Shown here: positions 31,860-40,821 of the stretch, piece by piece
Layout: every line of letters starts with the position of its first letter
Position numbering within the stretch: the stretch's first letter is position 1
Assembly (NCBI GenBank): GCA_945871805.1
Contig: CAMBXE010000010.1
Location: 1 to 45,878, forward strand
DNA length: 45,878 bases
Source: Rhizobium sp. Q54
Lineage (GTDB): Bacteria; Pseudomonadota; Alphaproteobacteria; Rickettsiales; UBA1997
Direction of reading: 5' to 3'
Position numbers and translations under genes: made by a program
The notes under the pieces: model-generated
Told to the model about the DNA's origin: nothing
Database searches by the model: none
The model's input: only the letters and a program-made list of their open reading frames with translations

Positions 31860-34800
31860 TTACAATTTTTGGATCGCAAAAACTTCGAAATCTTTTTCGT
31901 CTTTTAACTTCTGAATCGAGTCAGAAAAACATTTTGCCGCAGAGATTGTTGTGATGTAAAAAACACGATTCATCAAAGCCGCCCGACGCATGCCGAAGCT
32001 ACGAATAGCAGACTCGGATCCGAAACTGGTATTAATTACCACGTCAATTTTTTTCTCTTTGATCAAGTCAATTACAGTGTAGCCAGAATCTTGTTCTTTG
32101 TTAACTGTTTTAACATTTTTAATTCCGTTTTCAGTCAGAAATTTCGCAGTTCCAGAGGTTGCATAAATTCCAAATTCTTTCTTCTGAAATTTTTTGATGA
32201 TCCCAACAAGCTCAGAATTTTTGCTTTGCGGTTCTACCGAAATCAGCACATTACCTTTGGAAATTTTAAATTTATTTCCTGCGGCAAGTTGTGCTTTGAA
32301 AAATGCGAGTTCAAAAGTTTTGTCGATTCCCATCACCTCACCGGTCGATTTCATTTCGGGCCCGAGCAGTGTATCCACGTTGGCAAAGCGGGCAAATGGC
32401 AAGACAACTTCTTTCACTGCGAAGTAATCTTTGCTGTAATTTTTTGCCTTTTCCAATTTGAATTCAGAAAGTTTTTTACCGACCATCAAAAGTGAAGCAA
32501 TGTGCGCGATGTTGATCCCCGTAGCTTTCGCAACAAATGGCACAGTTCGCGAAGCTCTCGGATTTACTTCAATAATGTAAAGTTTTTCAGCCTTTACTGC
32601 GAATTGCACATTCATCAAACCAACAACATCAATAGCTCGTGCAAGCTTGATTGTCGCGGCCTTAACCTCGGCGATCATTTTTTCTGAAAGCGAGTAAGGC
32701 GGAAGTGAGCAAGCAGAATCTCCCGAGTGAATTCCGGCTTCTTCAATGTGCTGCATGATGCCGGCAACGAATACATCTTTGCCGTCGCAAAGCGCGTCAA
32801 CGTCGATTTCGACCGCATCGTCTAAAAATTTATCAACCAAAATTGGCCCGTCTAAAATAAAACGTCCGTGAACTTTAATGTATTTGTCGAGGTTGGTTTT
32901 GTTGTAAATAATTTCCATCGCACGACCGCCGAGAACGTTACTTGGGCGTAGCACCACCGGATATCCAACTTTTTTAACCGCACCTTCAATTTCAGAAAGT
33001 TTGTGGCAAATCGTATTTTCTGGCTGCACCAAATTAATTTCTTGAAGAAGCCTTTGGAATCTTTCGCGATCTTCAGCGAGATCAATTTTATCATAGCTAG
33101 TTCCAATGATTGGAATGCCAGCGGCGTTAAGATGGCGCGCTAGTTTGAGTGCAGTTTGTCCGCCAAATTGCACGATTACGCCAATTAATTTTCCGTTAGT
33201 TTGTTCTTTGCGAATCACTTCAATCACGTGTTCCGGCGTCATTGGCTCAAAGTACAAGCGGTCTGAAGTATCGTAGTCGGTCGAAACGGTTTCTGGATTA
33301 CAGTTAATCATGATCGTTTCGTATCCGGCTTCCGACAGCGTCATTGCTGCATGCACGCAGGCGTAATCAAACTCAATCCCCTGCCCGATGCGATTTGGAC
33401 CACCGCCTAAAATTACCACTTTTTTCTTGTTGGTTGGATTAGCTTCGCACTCTGGCTCATTGATGCCGTCACCTTCGTAGCAAGAATACATGTAAGGCGT
33501 TGCTGACTCAAATTCTGCTGAGCAAGTGTCCACAGTTTTGTAAACCGGGCGAACGTTTAATTTCTCGCGCAACTTGCGAATATCGGCGGTTTTTTTCTTG
33601 CTAAGTTCAGCAATTCTTTCGTCAGAAAATCCAAGTTTTTTCAGCTGCAAAATTCCAAATTTATCTTTCGGCAAACCTTTCTTAATCAGCGCCGCTTCTG
33701 CATCGATGATCTTTTTAATTTCGCGCACAAACCATGGATCAAAGCCAGTAATTTGACAAATTTCTTCGATTGAAATTTTGTAACGCAAAGCCTGCGCGAT
33801 ACGCAGCACGCGGTCTGGCACTAGTTCTTGCAAAGATTTTTTGATCGCTTTTTGATTTTGCAGCAAAGTATTTTTTTCGCCAAAACCGTCAATTGGCGGC
33901 GGATTAAATCCGGTTAAACCAATCTCGAGAGAGCACAAAGCTTTCTGCATTGATTCGGCAAAATTACGTCCCATTGCCATTGCTTCGCCAACTGAACGCA
34001 TTGCGCTCGAAAGAGTTGGTTTTGATTCGTTAAATTTTTCAAAAGTGAAGCGAGGAATTTTAGTTACGACATAATCGATAGTTGGTTCGAATGAAGCCGG
34101 AGTAACTTTGGTGATGTCGTTTTGAATTTCATCGAGCGTGTATCCAACTGCTAATTTTGCGGCAATTTTAGCGATTGGAAATCCAGTTGCTTTTGACGCT
34201 AGCGCTGAAGAGCGCGACACGCGAGGGTTCATCTCGATTACAACTAATCGACCATCTTTTGGATTAACTGCGAATTGTACGTTTGAACCGCCGGTTTCAA
34301 CGCCGATTTCGCGCAAGACGGCAATCGAAGCGTTACGCATTTTTTGATATTCCTTGTCGGTCAAAGTCAAAGCCGGGGCAACGGTGATTGAATCACCAGT
34401 ATGAACACCCATCGGATCAACGTTTTCAATCGAGCAGACGATGATCGCGTTGTCTTTACGATCGCGGATTACTTCCATTTCATATTCTTTCCAGCCCAGA
34501 AGCGACTCGTCGATTAGAACTTCATGTGTTGGTGAGATATCGAGCCCGTAAGCCACGATTTCTTTAAATTCTTCTACTGTGTTAGCAATGCCGCCGCCAG
34601 ATCCGCCAAGGGTGAAGGAAGGACGAATAATCGCCGGCAAACCAACTTTTTTCAGCGCCTTCATCGCATCTTCCATTGAATCGACGACAGTATTTCTGGC
34701 CACTTCAAGACCAATCTTGGCCATCGCGACGTTGAATTTTTTTCTATCTTCAGCCTTCTCTATCGCCTCTGGATCAGCGCCAAGCATCTTTACGCCATAT

Positions 34801-35126
34801 TTTTTAAGCACGCCATTTTTGTGCAAAGCCAACGCACAGTTAAGCGCGGTTTGTCCACCAACGGTTGGCAGAACTGCTTCTGGCCTTTCTTTCGCAATAA
34901 TTTTTTCAACCGCTTCGGGAGTGATTGGCTCGATGTAAGTCGCATCCGCCATTTTGTGATCAGTCATGATCGTGGCAGGATTTGAGTTCACCAAGATCAC
35001 TCGATAACCCTCTTCCTTCAATACTTTGCAGGCTTGCGTTCCCGAGTAATCAAACTCGCAAGCTTGGCCAATGACGATTGGACCAGAGCCGATTACTAGA
35101 ATTGATTTAACGTTAATTTTTGGCAT
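31860..35126 (-). CDS. carB: Carbamoyl-phosphate synthase large subunit
   Basis: Makes carbamoyl phosphate for pyrimidines and arginine from bicarbonate, ATP and ammonia supplied by CarA. The 1088-residue protein has two homologous ATP-grasp halves: the first starts [20 protein letters not shown], the second around residue 570 with [20 protein letters not shown]. Each contains an ATP-grasp core ([23 protein letters not shown]). The C-terminal allosteric MGS-like domain is present (from about 960; [12 protein letters not shown]). It is downstream of carA on the same strand, but the two are separated by 318 bp of repetitive DNA, unusual for genes normally in one operon. Confidence 0.97.
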   Translation of the reverse strand: MPKINVKSILVIGSGPIVIGQACEFDYSGTQACKVLKEEGYRVILVNSNPATIMTDHKMADATYIEPITPEAVEKIIAKERPEAVLPTVGGQTALNCALALHKNGVLKKYGVKMLGADPEAIEKAEDRKKFNVAMAKIGLEVARNTVVDSMEDAMKALKKVGLPAIIRPSFTLGGSGGGIANTVEEFKEIVAYGLDISPTHEVLIDESLLGWKEYEMEVIRDRKDNAIIVCSIENVDPMGVHTGDSITVAPALTLTDKEYQKMRNASIAVLREIGVETGGSNVQFAVNPKDGRLVVIEMNPRVSRSSALASKATGFPIAKIAAKLAVGYTLDEIQNDITKVTPASFEPTIDYVVTKIPRFTFEKFNESKPTLSSAMRSVGEAMAMGRNFAESMQKALCSLEIGLTGFNPPPIDGFGEKNTLLQNQKAIKKSLQELVPDRVLRIAQALRYKISIEEICQITGFDPWFVREIKKIIDAEAALIKKGLPKDKFGILQLKKLGFSDERIAELSKKKTADIRKLREKLNVRPVYKTVDTCSAEFESATPYMYSCYEGDGINEPECEANPTNKKKVVILGGGPNRIGQGIEFDYACVHAAMTLSEAGYETIMINCNPETVSTDYDTSDRLYFEPMTPEHVIEVIRKEQTNGKLIGVIVQFGGQTALKLARHLNAAGIPIIGTSYDKIDLAEDRERFQRLLQEINLVQPENTICHKLSEIEGAVKKVGYPVVLRPSNVLGGRAMEIIYNKTNLDKYIKVHGRFILDGPILVDKFLDDAVEIDVDALCDGKDVFVAGIMQHIEEAGIHSGDSACSLPPYSLSEKMIAEVKAATIKLARAIDVVGLMNVQFAVKAEKLYIIEVNPRASRTVPFVAKATGINIAHIASLLMVGKKLSEFKLEKAKNYSKDYFAVKEVVLPFARFANVDTLLGPEMKSTGEVMGIDKTFELAFFKAQLAAGNKFKISKGNVLISVEPQSKNSELVGIIKKFQKKEFGIYATSGTAKFLTENGIKNVKTVNKEQDSGYTVIDLIKEKKIDVVINTSFGSESAIRSFGMRRAALMNRVFYITTISAAKCFSDSIQKLKDEKDFEVFAIQKL

Positions 35127-35168
35127 TTTTGTTAAAGTTAAGATTGGTCATCGAATTCGTTAATAGAT

Positions 35169-35422
35169 GGACCCCGCAACAAGTGCGGGGTGACAATTGA
35201 AAGCCCGAAGTAACAATTGAAAGCCCGAGGCAGCAATTGGAAGCCTGGGGTAACAATTGGAAACCTGGGGTAACAATTGGAAGCCTGGGGTAACAATTGG
35301 AAGCCTGGGGTAACAATTGAAAGCCTGGGGCAGCAATTGGAAGCCCGAGGCGGCAATTGAAAGCCCGGGATAACGATTGGAAGCGCCCACCCCCAACTGT
35401 CACCCCGCACTTGTTGCGGGGT
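35169..35422. repeat. Composite repeat: palindromes bracketing a minisatellite (carA-carB spacer)
   Basis: The spacer of 318 bp between carA and carB holds two copies of the GC-rich palindrome in opposite orientation (35169-35195 and 35398-35422) with a tandem array between them. Outside this element only about 40 bp remain next to the carB start and about 20 bp next to the carA stop. No gene is credible here: the minus strand shows three open frames only because the array has no stops. Confidence 0.85.
35191..35390. repeat. Minisatellite, ten 20-bp units
   Basis: Exactly ten consecutive 20-bp units with consensus TAACAATTGGAAGCCTGGGG. The first unit (TGACAATTGAAAGCCCGAAG) uses the TGACA that closes the left palindrome, and the middle units are almost identical. 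Edge units are more diverged, as expected for an array expanding by unequal exchange or slippage. Confidence 0.92.
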
Positions 35423-35444
35423 CGATCCTCAGTCGAAGAAATTG

Positions 35445-36617
35445 TTATTTTTTTGTCTTCTTAATCAGTTCAATGAATTGCTTAAAAAGATATCTACTGT
35501 CGTGCGGGCCGGGAGAGCTTTCCGGATGATATTGCACAGAAAAAGCTGGAGAATTTTTTAGACGAATTCCTTCGATTGTTTTGTCAAAAAGCGAGATGTG
35601 AGTTATTTCAACATTAGCTAAAATTTCTTGAGGAATTTTTTTATCCGAAACGCAAAAGCCGTGATTTTGACTGGTGATTTCAACCACACCGGTCAGCAAA
35701 TTTTTTACCGGATGATTAGCACCACGATGACCTTGAAACATTTTTAATGTTTTTAGTCCAGCCGCGAGTGACAAGAGTTGATGCCCCATGCAAATTCCAA
35801 AAATCGGTAATTTATTTTCGAGAATTTTTTTGATTACTGGCACCGCATATTTTCCAGTGGCTTCAGGATCCCCGGGGCCGTTTGACAAAAATACCCCATC
35901 TGGTTTGTGCTTCATAATTTCAGCGAAAGATGATTTCGCTGGCAAAACAACAATCTTGAAACCGTGATCTGCGAGGCAGTTTAAAATGTTTTCTTTCACG
36001 CCGTAATCGATCACTACAACTTTGTAACCGTGAGAAAATTTCTGCGTTTCAACTTTAGCGAAAGGAATAGTTTTCGTTTTCCAGCTGTAAGATTTTTTTG
36101 TTGAAACGACCGAGCAAAGCTCTGCACCACTTAGGTCGGGAAGTTTTTTAATTTTGTCTGCGAGTTTTTTTGTATCGATTTCTTTGCCTTCAGGGAAGTA
36201 AGCGATGATCACATTTCCTGCGCCTTTTATTCTGATGTGACGAGTGATTGCGCGAGTGTCAACGCCGCAAATTCCGGTTAATTTATTTTTTAGTAACCAG
36301 GAATTTAGTGAGCCTTCGCTACGAAAATTTGAATCGAGAGTAATGTCTTCGCGAACCACTAAACCGTAAGCGAAAACTTTTTGCGCTTCAGCGTCATCCA
36401 TGTTGCAACCAACGTTACCAATGTGCGGGAAGGTGAAATTGATGATTTGCCCGGCGTAAGATGGGTCGGTTAAAATTTCTTGGTAGCCGGTGATTGAAGT
36501 GTTGAAACAGATTTCGCCAATCGCCTCACCTTTCTTGCCTATTCCTTTACCCAAAAAAAAACTGCCATCTGCGAAGCAGAGGACAGTATTTAAGTTTTTG
36601 TTAGATTTTAACTTCAT
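35445..36617 (-). CDS. carA: Carbamoyl-phosphate synthase small subunit
   Basis: Glutaminase subunit that feeds ammonia to CarB. From ATG 36617 the product is 390 residues, starting MKLKSNKNLNTVLCFADGS. The N-terminal CPSase domain (FNTSITGYQEILTDPSYAGQI) is followed by a class I glutamine amidotransferase: GVFLSNGPGDP, the nucleophile Cys in GICMGHQLLSLA, and the His/Glu pair in VQYHPESSPGPHDS. A longer frame to 36659 would translate the GC-rich palindrome upstream and is rejected. It lies downstream of glnA on the same strand, 54 nt apart, with that palindrome in the gap. Confidence 0.97.
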   Translation of the reverse strand: MKLKSNKNLNTVLCFADGSFFLGKGIGKKGEAIGEICFNTSITGYQEILTDPSYAGQIINFTFPHIGNVGCNMDDAEAQKVFAYGLVVREDITLDSNFRSEGSLNSWLLKNKLTGICGVDTRAITRHIRIKGAGNVIIAYFPEGKEIDTKKLADKIKKLPDLSGAELCSVVSTKKSYSWKTKTIPFAKVETQKFSHGYKVVVIDYGVKENILNCLADHGFKIVVLPAKSSFAEIMKHKPDGVFLSNGPGDPEATGKYAVPVIKKILENKLPIFGICMGHQLLSLAAGLKTLKMFQGHRGANHPVKNLLTGVVEITSQNHGFCVSDKKIPQEILANVEITHISLFDKTIEGIRLKNSPAFSVQYHPESSPGPHDSRYLFKQFIELIKKTKK

Positions 36618-36633
36618 TTCAAAATTTTGTAGC

Positions 36634-36660
36634 GGACCCCGCAACAAATGCGGGGTCACA
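36634..36660 (+). repeat. GC-rich palindromic repeat between glnA and carA
   Basis: GGACCCCGCAACAAATGCGG followed by GGTCACA, a variant of the elements at 31399 and 35169. It fills most of the 54-bp gap between the glnA stop and the carA start, and could attenuate or stabilise the shared transcript. Confidence 0.8.
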
Positions 36661-36671
36661 CAGTGACAGGA

Positions 36672-38132
36672 TTAGTTATTGTAGTACATTTCAAATTCCA
36701 CTGGATGTGGCATTTGCTCGTAACGCTCAACTTCTTTCATTTTTAAAGAGATGTAGGCATCGATTTGTTCGTTAGTAAAAACATTGCCAGCAAGCAAGAA
36801 TTCACGATCCTTGTTGAGTGCATTTAATGCATCACGAAGTGAACGAGAAACTGTTGGGATCTTCTTCAACTCTTTTTCTGGAAGATGGTAAAGATCTTTG
36901 TTTCTTGGTTCGCCTGGATGAATTTTATTTTTCACACCGTCGAGTCCGGCCATGAGTAGAGCGGCGCAAGTTAGATAAGGATTGGATGCAGGATCTGGAA
37001 AACGAGTTTCAATTCTGCGCGCTTTTTCATTAGTAACGTGCGGAATACGAATTGAAGCGGAACGATTTTTTGCTGAATAAGCCAAAAGAACAGGAGCCTC
37101 GTAACCAGGAACCAAGCGCTTGTAGCTGTTTGTTGTCGCATTAGAAAAAGCGTTGATTGCTTTTGCATGCTTGATGATTCCACCAATGTAAAACAAAGCT
37201 AATTCTGACAAATTCGCGTGATCATTTCCTTGAAAAAGATTTTCACCATTTCTCCAGATTGATTGGTGAACATGCATTCCCGAGCCGTTATCAGCAAAGA
37301 TTGGCTTAGGCATGAAGGTCGCAGTTTTGCCGTAGGCTTGGCAAACATTGTGAACAACATATTTGAACTTTTGGATATTGTCTGCAGTGCCCGTTAGAGT
37401 GTCATATTTAAAACCAATTTCGAATTGCGAGTTCGCAACTTCATGGTGATGCAACAATGGAGTTAGGCCAACTGCGCGCATGGTTTCAACGATTTCAGAA
37501 CGAAGATCTTGTCCAGAATCAAGAGGGGTTGAATCGAAATAAGCGCCTTTAATTGAAGATCTGCGTCCAAGGTTTCCACCTTCGATTTTTTTACCTGAAT
37601 TATGCGGAGATTCTTCCGAGTCAATTGAGTAAGAACTTCCGTGAGTGCCCGTTTGGTAACGAACATCATCGAATACAAAAAATTCTGGTTCCGGACCAAA
37701 ATAAGCAACATCACCGATTCCGCTTTGCTGCAAATATTCTTCAGCTTTTTTTGCCGTGTTACGTGGATCGCGATCGTAGCGCTCGCCAGTTGTTGGCTCA
37801 AAAACATCGCAGATCAAAACAAGAGTTGAGTGAGTTGAAAACGGATCAAGAAAAGCAGAATCAAGCTGCGGCATCATGATCATGTCTGACTCGTTAATTT
37901 CTTTCCAAGCGCCCACTGATGAGCCGTCGAAAGCAACTCCTTTGACTAACTCTTCTTCGCCAACTGCATCTGCGCAGTGAGAAATATGTAGCCACTTTCC
38001 TGAAAAGTCAGAGAAGCGAAAATCAACAAACTTAATGTCGTCTTGTTTAATTTTTTCTAGGATGGCCAAGACCGTTAGGGAATCTTTTGCAGCCGAAAAA
38101 GCCCCAAGGGGAAAAGTTTTTGCTTTACTCAT
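36672..38132 (-). CDS. glnA: Glutamine synthetase type I
   Basis: Condenses glutamate and ammonia to glutamine with ATP, the entry point for nitrogen. The 486-residue product has the class I signatures: FDGSSVGAW (68-76), YFGPEPEFFVFD, the ATP motif KPIFADNGSGMHVHQS, and NRSASIRIPHV. Tyr415 in NKDLYHLP matches the adenylylation-site tyrosine of GSI-beta enzymes, so control by GlnE is possible. It is somewhat longer than the E. coli enzyme (468 residues), mainly at the N-terminus and around residues 160-190. No glnB is adjacent. It is followed on the same strand by carA and carB, which use its product. Confidence 0.96.
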   Translation of the reverse strand: MSKAKTFPLGAFSAAKDSLTVLAILEKIKQDDIKFVDFRFSDFSGKWLHISHCADAVGEEELVKGVAFDGSSVGAWKEINESDMIMMPQLDSAFLDPFSTHSTLVLICDVFEPTTGERYDRDPRNTAKKAEEYLQQSGIGDVAYFGPEPEFFVFDDVRYQTGTHGSSYSIDSEESPHNSGKKIEGGNLGRRSSIKGAYFDSTPLDSGQDLRSEIVETMRAVGLTPLLHHHEVANSQFEIGFKYDTLTGTADNIQKFKYVVHNVCQAYGKTATFMPKPIFADNGSGMHVHQSIWRNGENLFQGNDHANLSELALFYIGGIIKHAKAINAFSNATTNSYKRLVPGYEAPVLLAYSAKNRSASIRIPHVTNEKARRIETRFPDPASNPYLTCAALLMAGLDGVKNKIHPGEPRNKDLYHLPEKELKKIPTVSRSLRDALNALNKDREFLLAGNVFTNEQIDAYISLKMKEVERYEQMPHPVEFEMYYNN

Positions 38133-38275
38133 GATTTAAAACCTAAAAATATTTGGAGAGACGTTGGGAGGAAAGACACAACTAAACAACATAACCCGAC
38201 ATATTTTTCGGGCACATTTTCAGTCGCGCTCGGGGAAGTTAAATTAAAATTACCTCGCGTAAAATCAAAACAATA

Positions 38276-39136
38276 ATGAATAAAAAAACTAAAAAAATTT
38301 TACTCGGCTCTGCCGTTGCTTTCGTCATTTTTTTTGGCGCGATGTTCACCGTCGATCAAAGACAACAGGTTTTAATTTTACAATTTGGTGAGCCGATCCG
38401 CACAATTAATAGCCCCGGCATCAAGTTTAAGATCCCACTTATTCAAGACGCAGTTTTCTTCGACAAGCGCATCATTGATTTAAGTATTGCCGAACAAGAA
38501 GTGATCGCCTCCGACCAGAAACGCCTAATCATCACCGCCTTTGCCAAATACCAAATTATTGATCCGCTAAAATTTTACACGACAGTCGGAAATAATTACG
38601 GTCTTTCGAGTAAGCTCTCCGGCATTCTAGATTCAAGCCTGCGTCAAGTTATTGGTGAAGTTACTTTGAGCGAATTACTCACCGAAAATCGCGGTGACGT
38701 AATGAAAAAAATTAAAGAAGTAGTCAGTACATCGTCAGAAATTTTCGGCATTAAAATCGTTGATGTTCGCATCATGCGCGCGGACTTACCAAAAGAAAAT
38801 TCCGACGCAATTTACGCCCGCATGCAAACCGCACGCGAAAAGGAAGCGCGCGAAATCAGGGCTAACGGCGCAGAAGAAGCACAAAAAATTCGCGCTGAAG
38901 CTGACAAAGAAAAAACGATTATTCTTGCCAACGCCAAGAAGGGATCAGATTTAACCCGAGGAAGTGGCGAGGCAGAAGCAATAAAAATCTACGCCTCATC
39001 CTTTGGTCGCGATCCAGAATTCGCTGATTTTTATCGCTCAATGATTGCTTACAAAACCGCTTTCCAGCCTGAAAAAACCAAGATGATAATTTCGCCAGAC
39101 AGCGAATTTTTTAAATATTTTAACGGCGCTAAGTAG
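38276..39136 (+). CDS. hflC: Protease modulator HflC
   Basis: SPFH/prohibitin-family membrane protein; with HflK it forms a large cage around the FtsH protease. The 286-residue product has an N-terminal membrane anchor (ILLGSAVAFVIFFGAMFTV, about 8-26), the SPFH domain (QQVLILQFGEPIRTINSPG), and the coiled segment rich in Ala/Glu/Arg (AREKEAREIRANGAEEAQ). hflK, which normally comes directly before hflC, is missing: upstream is the divergent glnA. It is followed 11 nt later by a DegP-like protease, the usual neighbour in alphaproteobacteria, so an hflK-hflC-degP operon seems to have lost its first gene or moved it. Confidence 0.95.
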   Translation: MNKKTKKILLGSAVAFVIFFGAMFTVDQRQQVLILQFGEPIRTINSPGIKFKIPLIQDAVFFDKRIIDLSIAEQEVIASDQKRLIITAFAKYQIIDPLKFYTTVGNNYGLSSKLSGILDSSLRQVIGEVTLSELLTENRGDVMKKIKEVVSTSSEIFGIKIVDVRIMRADLPKENSDAIYARMQTAREKEAREIRANGAEEAQKIRAEADKEKTIILANAKKGSDLTRGSGEAEAIKIYASSFGRDPEFADFYRSMIAYKTAFQPEKTKMIISPDSEFFKYFNGAK

Positions 39137-39147
39137 TACTAAAAAAT

Positions 39148-40611
39148 ATGAAGCAGCTCATTCTAATCATTGCCCTCACCCTAATCTCTTCGCAGGTTTT
39201 TGCTGAAAATAAAAAAGCCGTAGAAGTGCCGCCAAAACCAATCGTGATGACAAGTTTTGCCGATGTTGTTGAGGACTTAATTCCAACAGTCGTCAATATT
39301 TCTGCGATTCAAGAAGTGCAAACCGGCAATGCCAGTGTTGATCAAATCGTTCTTGGCGAATTACCAAAAACTCCGCTCTTCGACGATCTTCGTAAACAGC
39401 TCGAAGAGCAATTTCGCAGCAATGGCTCAAAGAAAAAAGTCTCTTCGATCGGCTCAGGTTTTATCGTTTCAAAAGATGGTTTTATCGTTACTAATCATCA
39501 CGTGATTGAAGAGGCCGATGAAATTACCGTGGGTCTTGATGACGGCTCAAAATACAAAGCCAAAGTAGTTGGCATCGACAAAAAAACCGACATCGCTTTG
39601 CTAAAAATTAATCCAGAAAAAGAGTTGAAGGCGGTGAAATTTGGCGACTCAACTAAGGCGCGAATTGGCGACTGGACAATCGTCGTTGGTAATCCTTACG
39701 GCCTTGGTGGATCGGTCTCCGTCGGTATTGTTTCTGCGCGCGGTCGCGACATTAATAACGGCCAAACTGATGATTTTATTCAAACTGATGCAGCAATAAA
39801 CAAAGGAAATTCCGGCGGCCCAATGTTTAACAGTAAGGGCGAAGTGATTGGCATGAGCACTGCGATCTTCTCACCTTCTGGTGGAAATGTTGGCATTGGT
39901 TTTGCCACCCCATCTTCAAATGTTGCACAAGTAATCAGACAGTTAAAAGAAAGTGGTGAAGTTACACGCGGCTGGATCGGCATCTCTGTGCAAGATGTTC
40001 CAGGGGATATTGCAGAATCAATGAAATTAGAAAAAGCGCGCGGCGCATTCGTCATCGACACAGTTAAAGGCGGTCCGGCAGACAAGGCTGGAATCTTACC
40101 CACCGACATCATTTTAAAATTTCACGATCAAGAAATTGACGAAATGAAGCTCTTACCAAAAACAGTTTCGCAATATCCAATCGGCAGCAGCGCGAAGGTT
40201 GTGGTTTGGCGCCAAGGCAAAACTAAAACTCTCAAAGTGAAAGTTGAAAAGATGCGCGCAGAAACAATCAAAACTCCCGAAGCAAAAATTTTAGAAAAAA
40301 AACAACTTCTTAAACCCGCTGGACAGCTGCTTGGGCTTGGTCTTGCTGAGTTCAAAAGCAAAATCAAAAAAGATAAAAACGAGTTAAATATCGAAGGTAT
40401 TCTTGTTGTTGAAATTAATCCAAAATCAGAAGCGGCCGGAAAAGGCATGTTGATTGGCGACATCATTATTTCAGTGAATCAAACACCAATTACATCGATT
40501 GACCACCTCAAAGAAATCATCGAAGAAACCGTTAAAACAACTAAAAAACTTTTTGTCTTTGCGAAGCGTGGAGGCGTTAATTACGCGGTTGTACTGGGCG
40601 TTGGAAATTAA
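39148..40611 (+). CDS. degP: Periplasmic Do-like serine protease (DegP/DegQ)
   Basis: Envelope protease/chaperone for misfolded proteins. The 487-residue precursor has a signal peptide ending in SSQVFA. The trypsin-like domain carries His in VTNHHVI, Asp in KKTDIALLKI and the nucleophile Ser in NKGNSGGPMFN. Two PDZ domains follow (about 275-370, GWIGISVQDVPGDI..., and about 390-487, ending in GVNYAVVLGVGN), the DegP/DegQ arrangement. It starts 11 nt after hflC, so the two are probably co-transcribed and cooperate in membrane protein quality control. Confidence 0.95.
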   Translation: MKQLILIIALTLISSQVFAENKKAVEVPPKPIVMTSFADVVEDLIPTVVNISAIQEVQTGNASVDQIVLGELPKTPLFDDLRKQLEEQFRSNGSKKKVSSIGSGFIVSKDGFIVTNHHVIEEADEITVGLDDGSKYKAKVVGIDKKTDIALLKINPEKELKAVKFGDSTKARIGDWTIVVGNPYGLGGSVSVGIVSARGRDINNGQTDDFIQTDAAINKGNSGGPMFNSKGEVIGMSTAIFSPSGGNVGIGFATPSSNVAQVIRQLKESGEVTRGWIGISVQDVPGDIAESMKLEKARGAFVIDTVKGGPADKAGILPTDIILKFHDQEIDEMKLLPKTVSQYPIGSSAKVVVWRQGKTKTLKVKVEKMRAETIKTPEAKILEKKQLLKPAGQLLGLGLAEFKSKIKKDKNELNIEGILVVEINPKSEAAGKGMLIGDIIISVNQTPITSIDHLKEIIEETVKTTKKLFVFAKRGGVNYAVVLGVGN

Positions 40612-40692
40612 GACATCGCCGACACTTCTCCCTCTTTTTGACACGCCACCCCTTGCGAAGCCTTTGTTTTAGAGCATCGCGAAAAAAAGATG

Positions 40693-40715
40693 AATTTTCT
40701 TCGCCGAAGAAAATT
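40693..40715. terminator. AT-rich hairpin between convergent degP and rsh
   Basis: An 11-bp stem AATTTTCTTCG/CGAAGAAAATT with a 1-nt centre, lying between two convergent stop codons. It could end either transcript, but neither side has a long T-run, so termination is uncertain. Confidence 0.45.
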
Positions 40716-40821
40716 AGATTAATGAACAAGCTGACAAAGCGGAGCAGAGAAAATTAAGAATTAGCAGAGGGTGTTAATGGCGCGATTTTAATGAGAAATC
40801 TGGGCTGAAGATAATTTCTTT

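Noticed and set aside
32091-32495. Plus-strand ORF opposite carB (134 codons) and similar long antisense frames opposite carB, acnA, degP and rsh
   Set aside because: They lie wholly within strongly conserved genes on the other strand and show no family signal.
35191-35390. Possible CRISPR array or repeat protein genes
   Set aside because: Ten contiguous 20-bp units without spacers. The three minus-strand frames are open only because the unit lacks stops and 20 is not a multiple of 3.
36618-36659. Earlier start of carA
   Set aside because: It would translate the GC-rich palindrome (TPHLLRG), a common artefact; ATG 36617 fits CarA.
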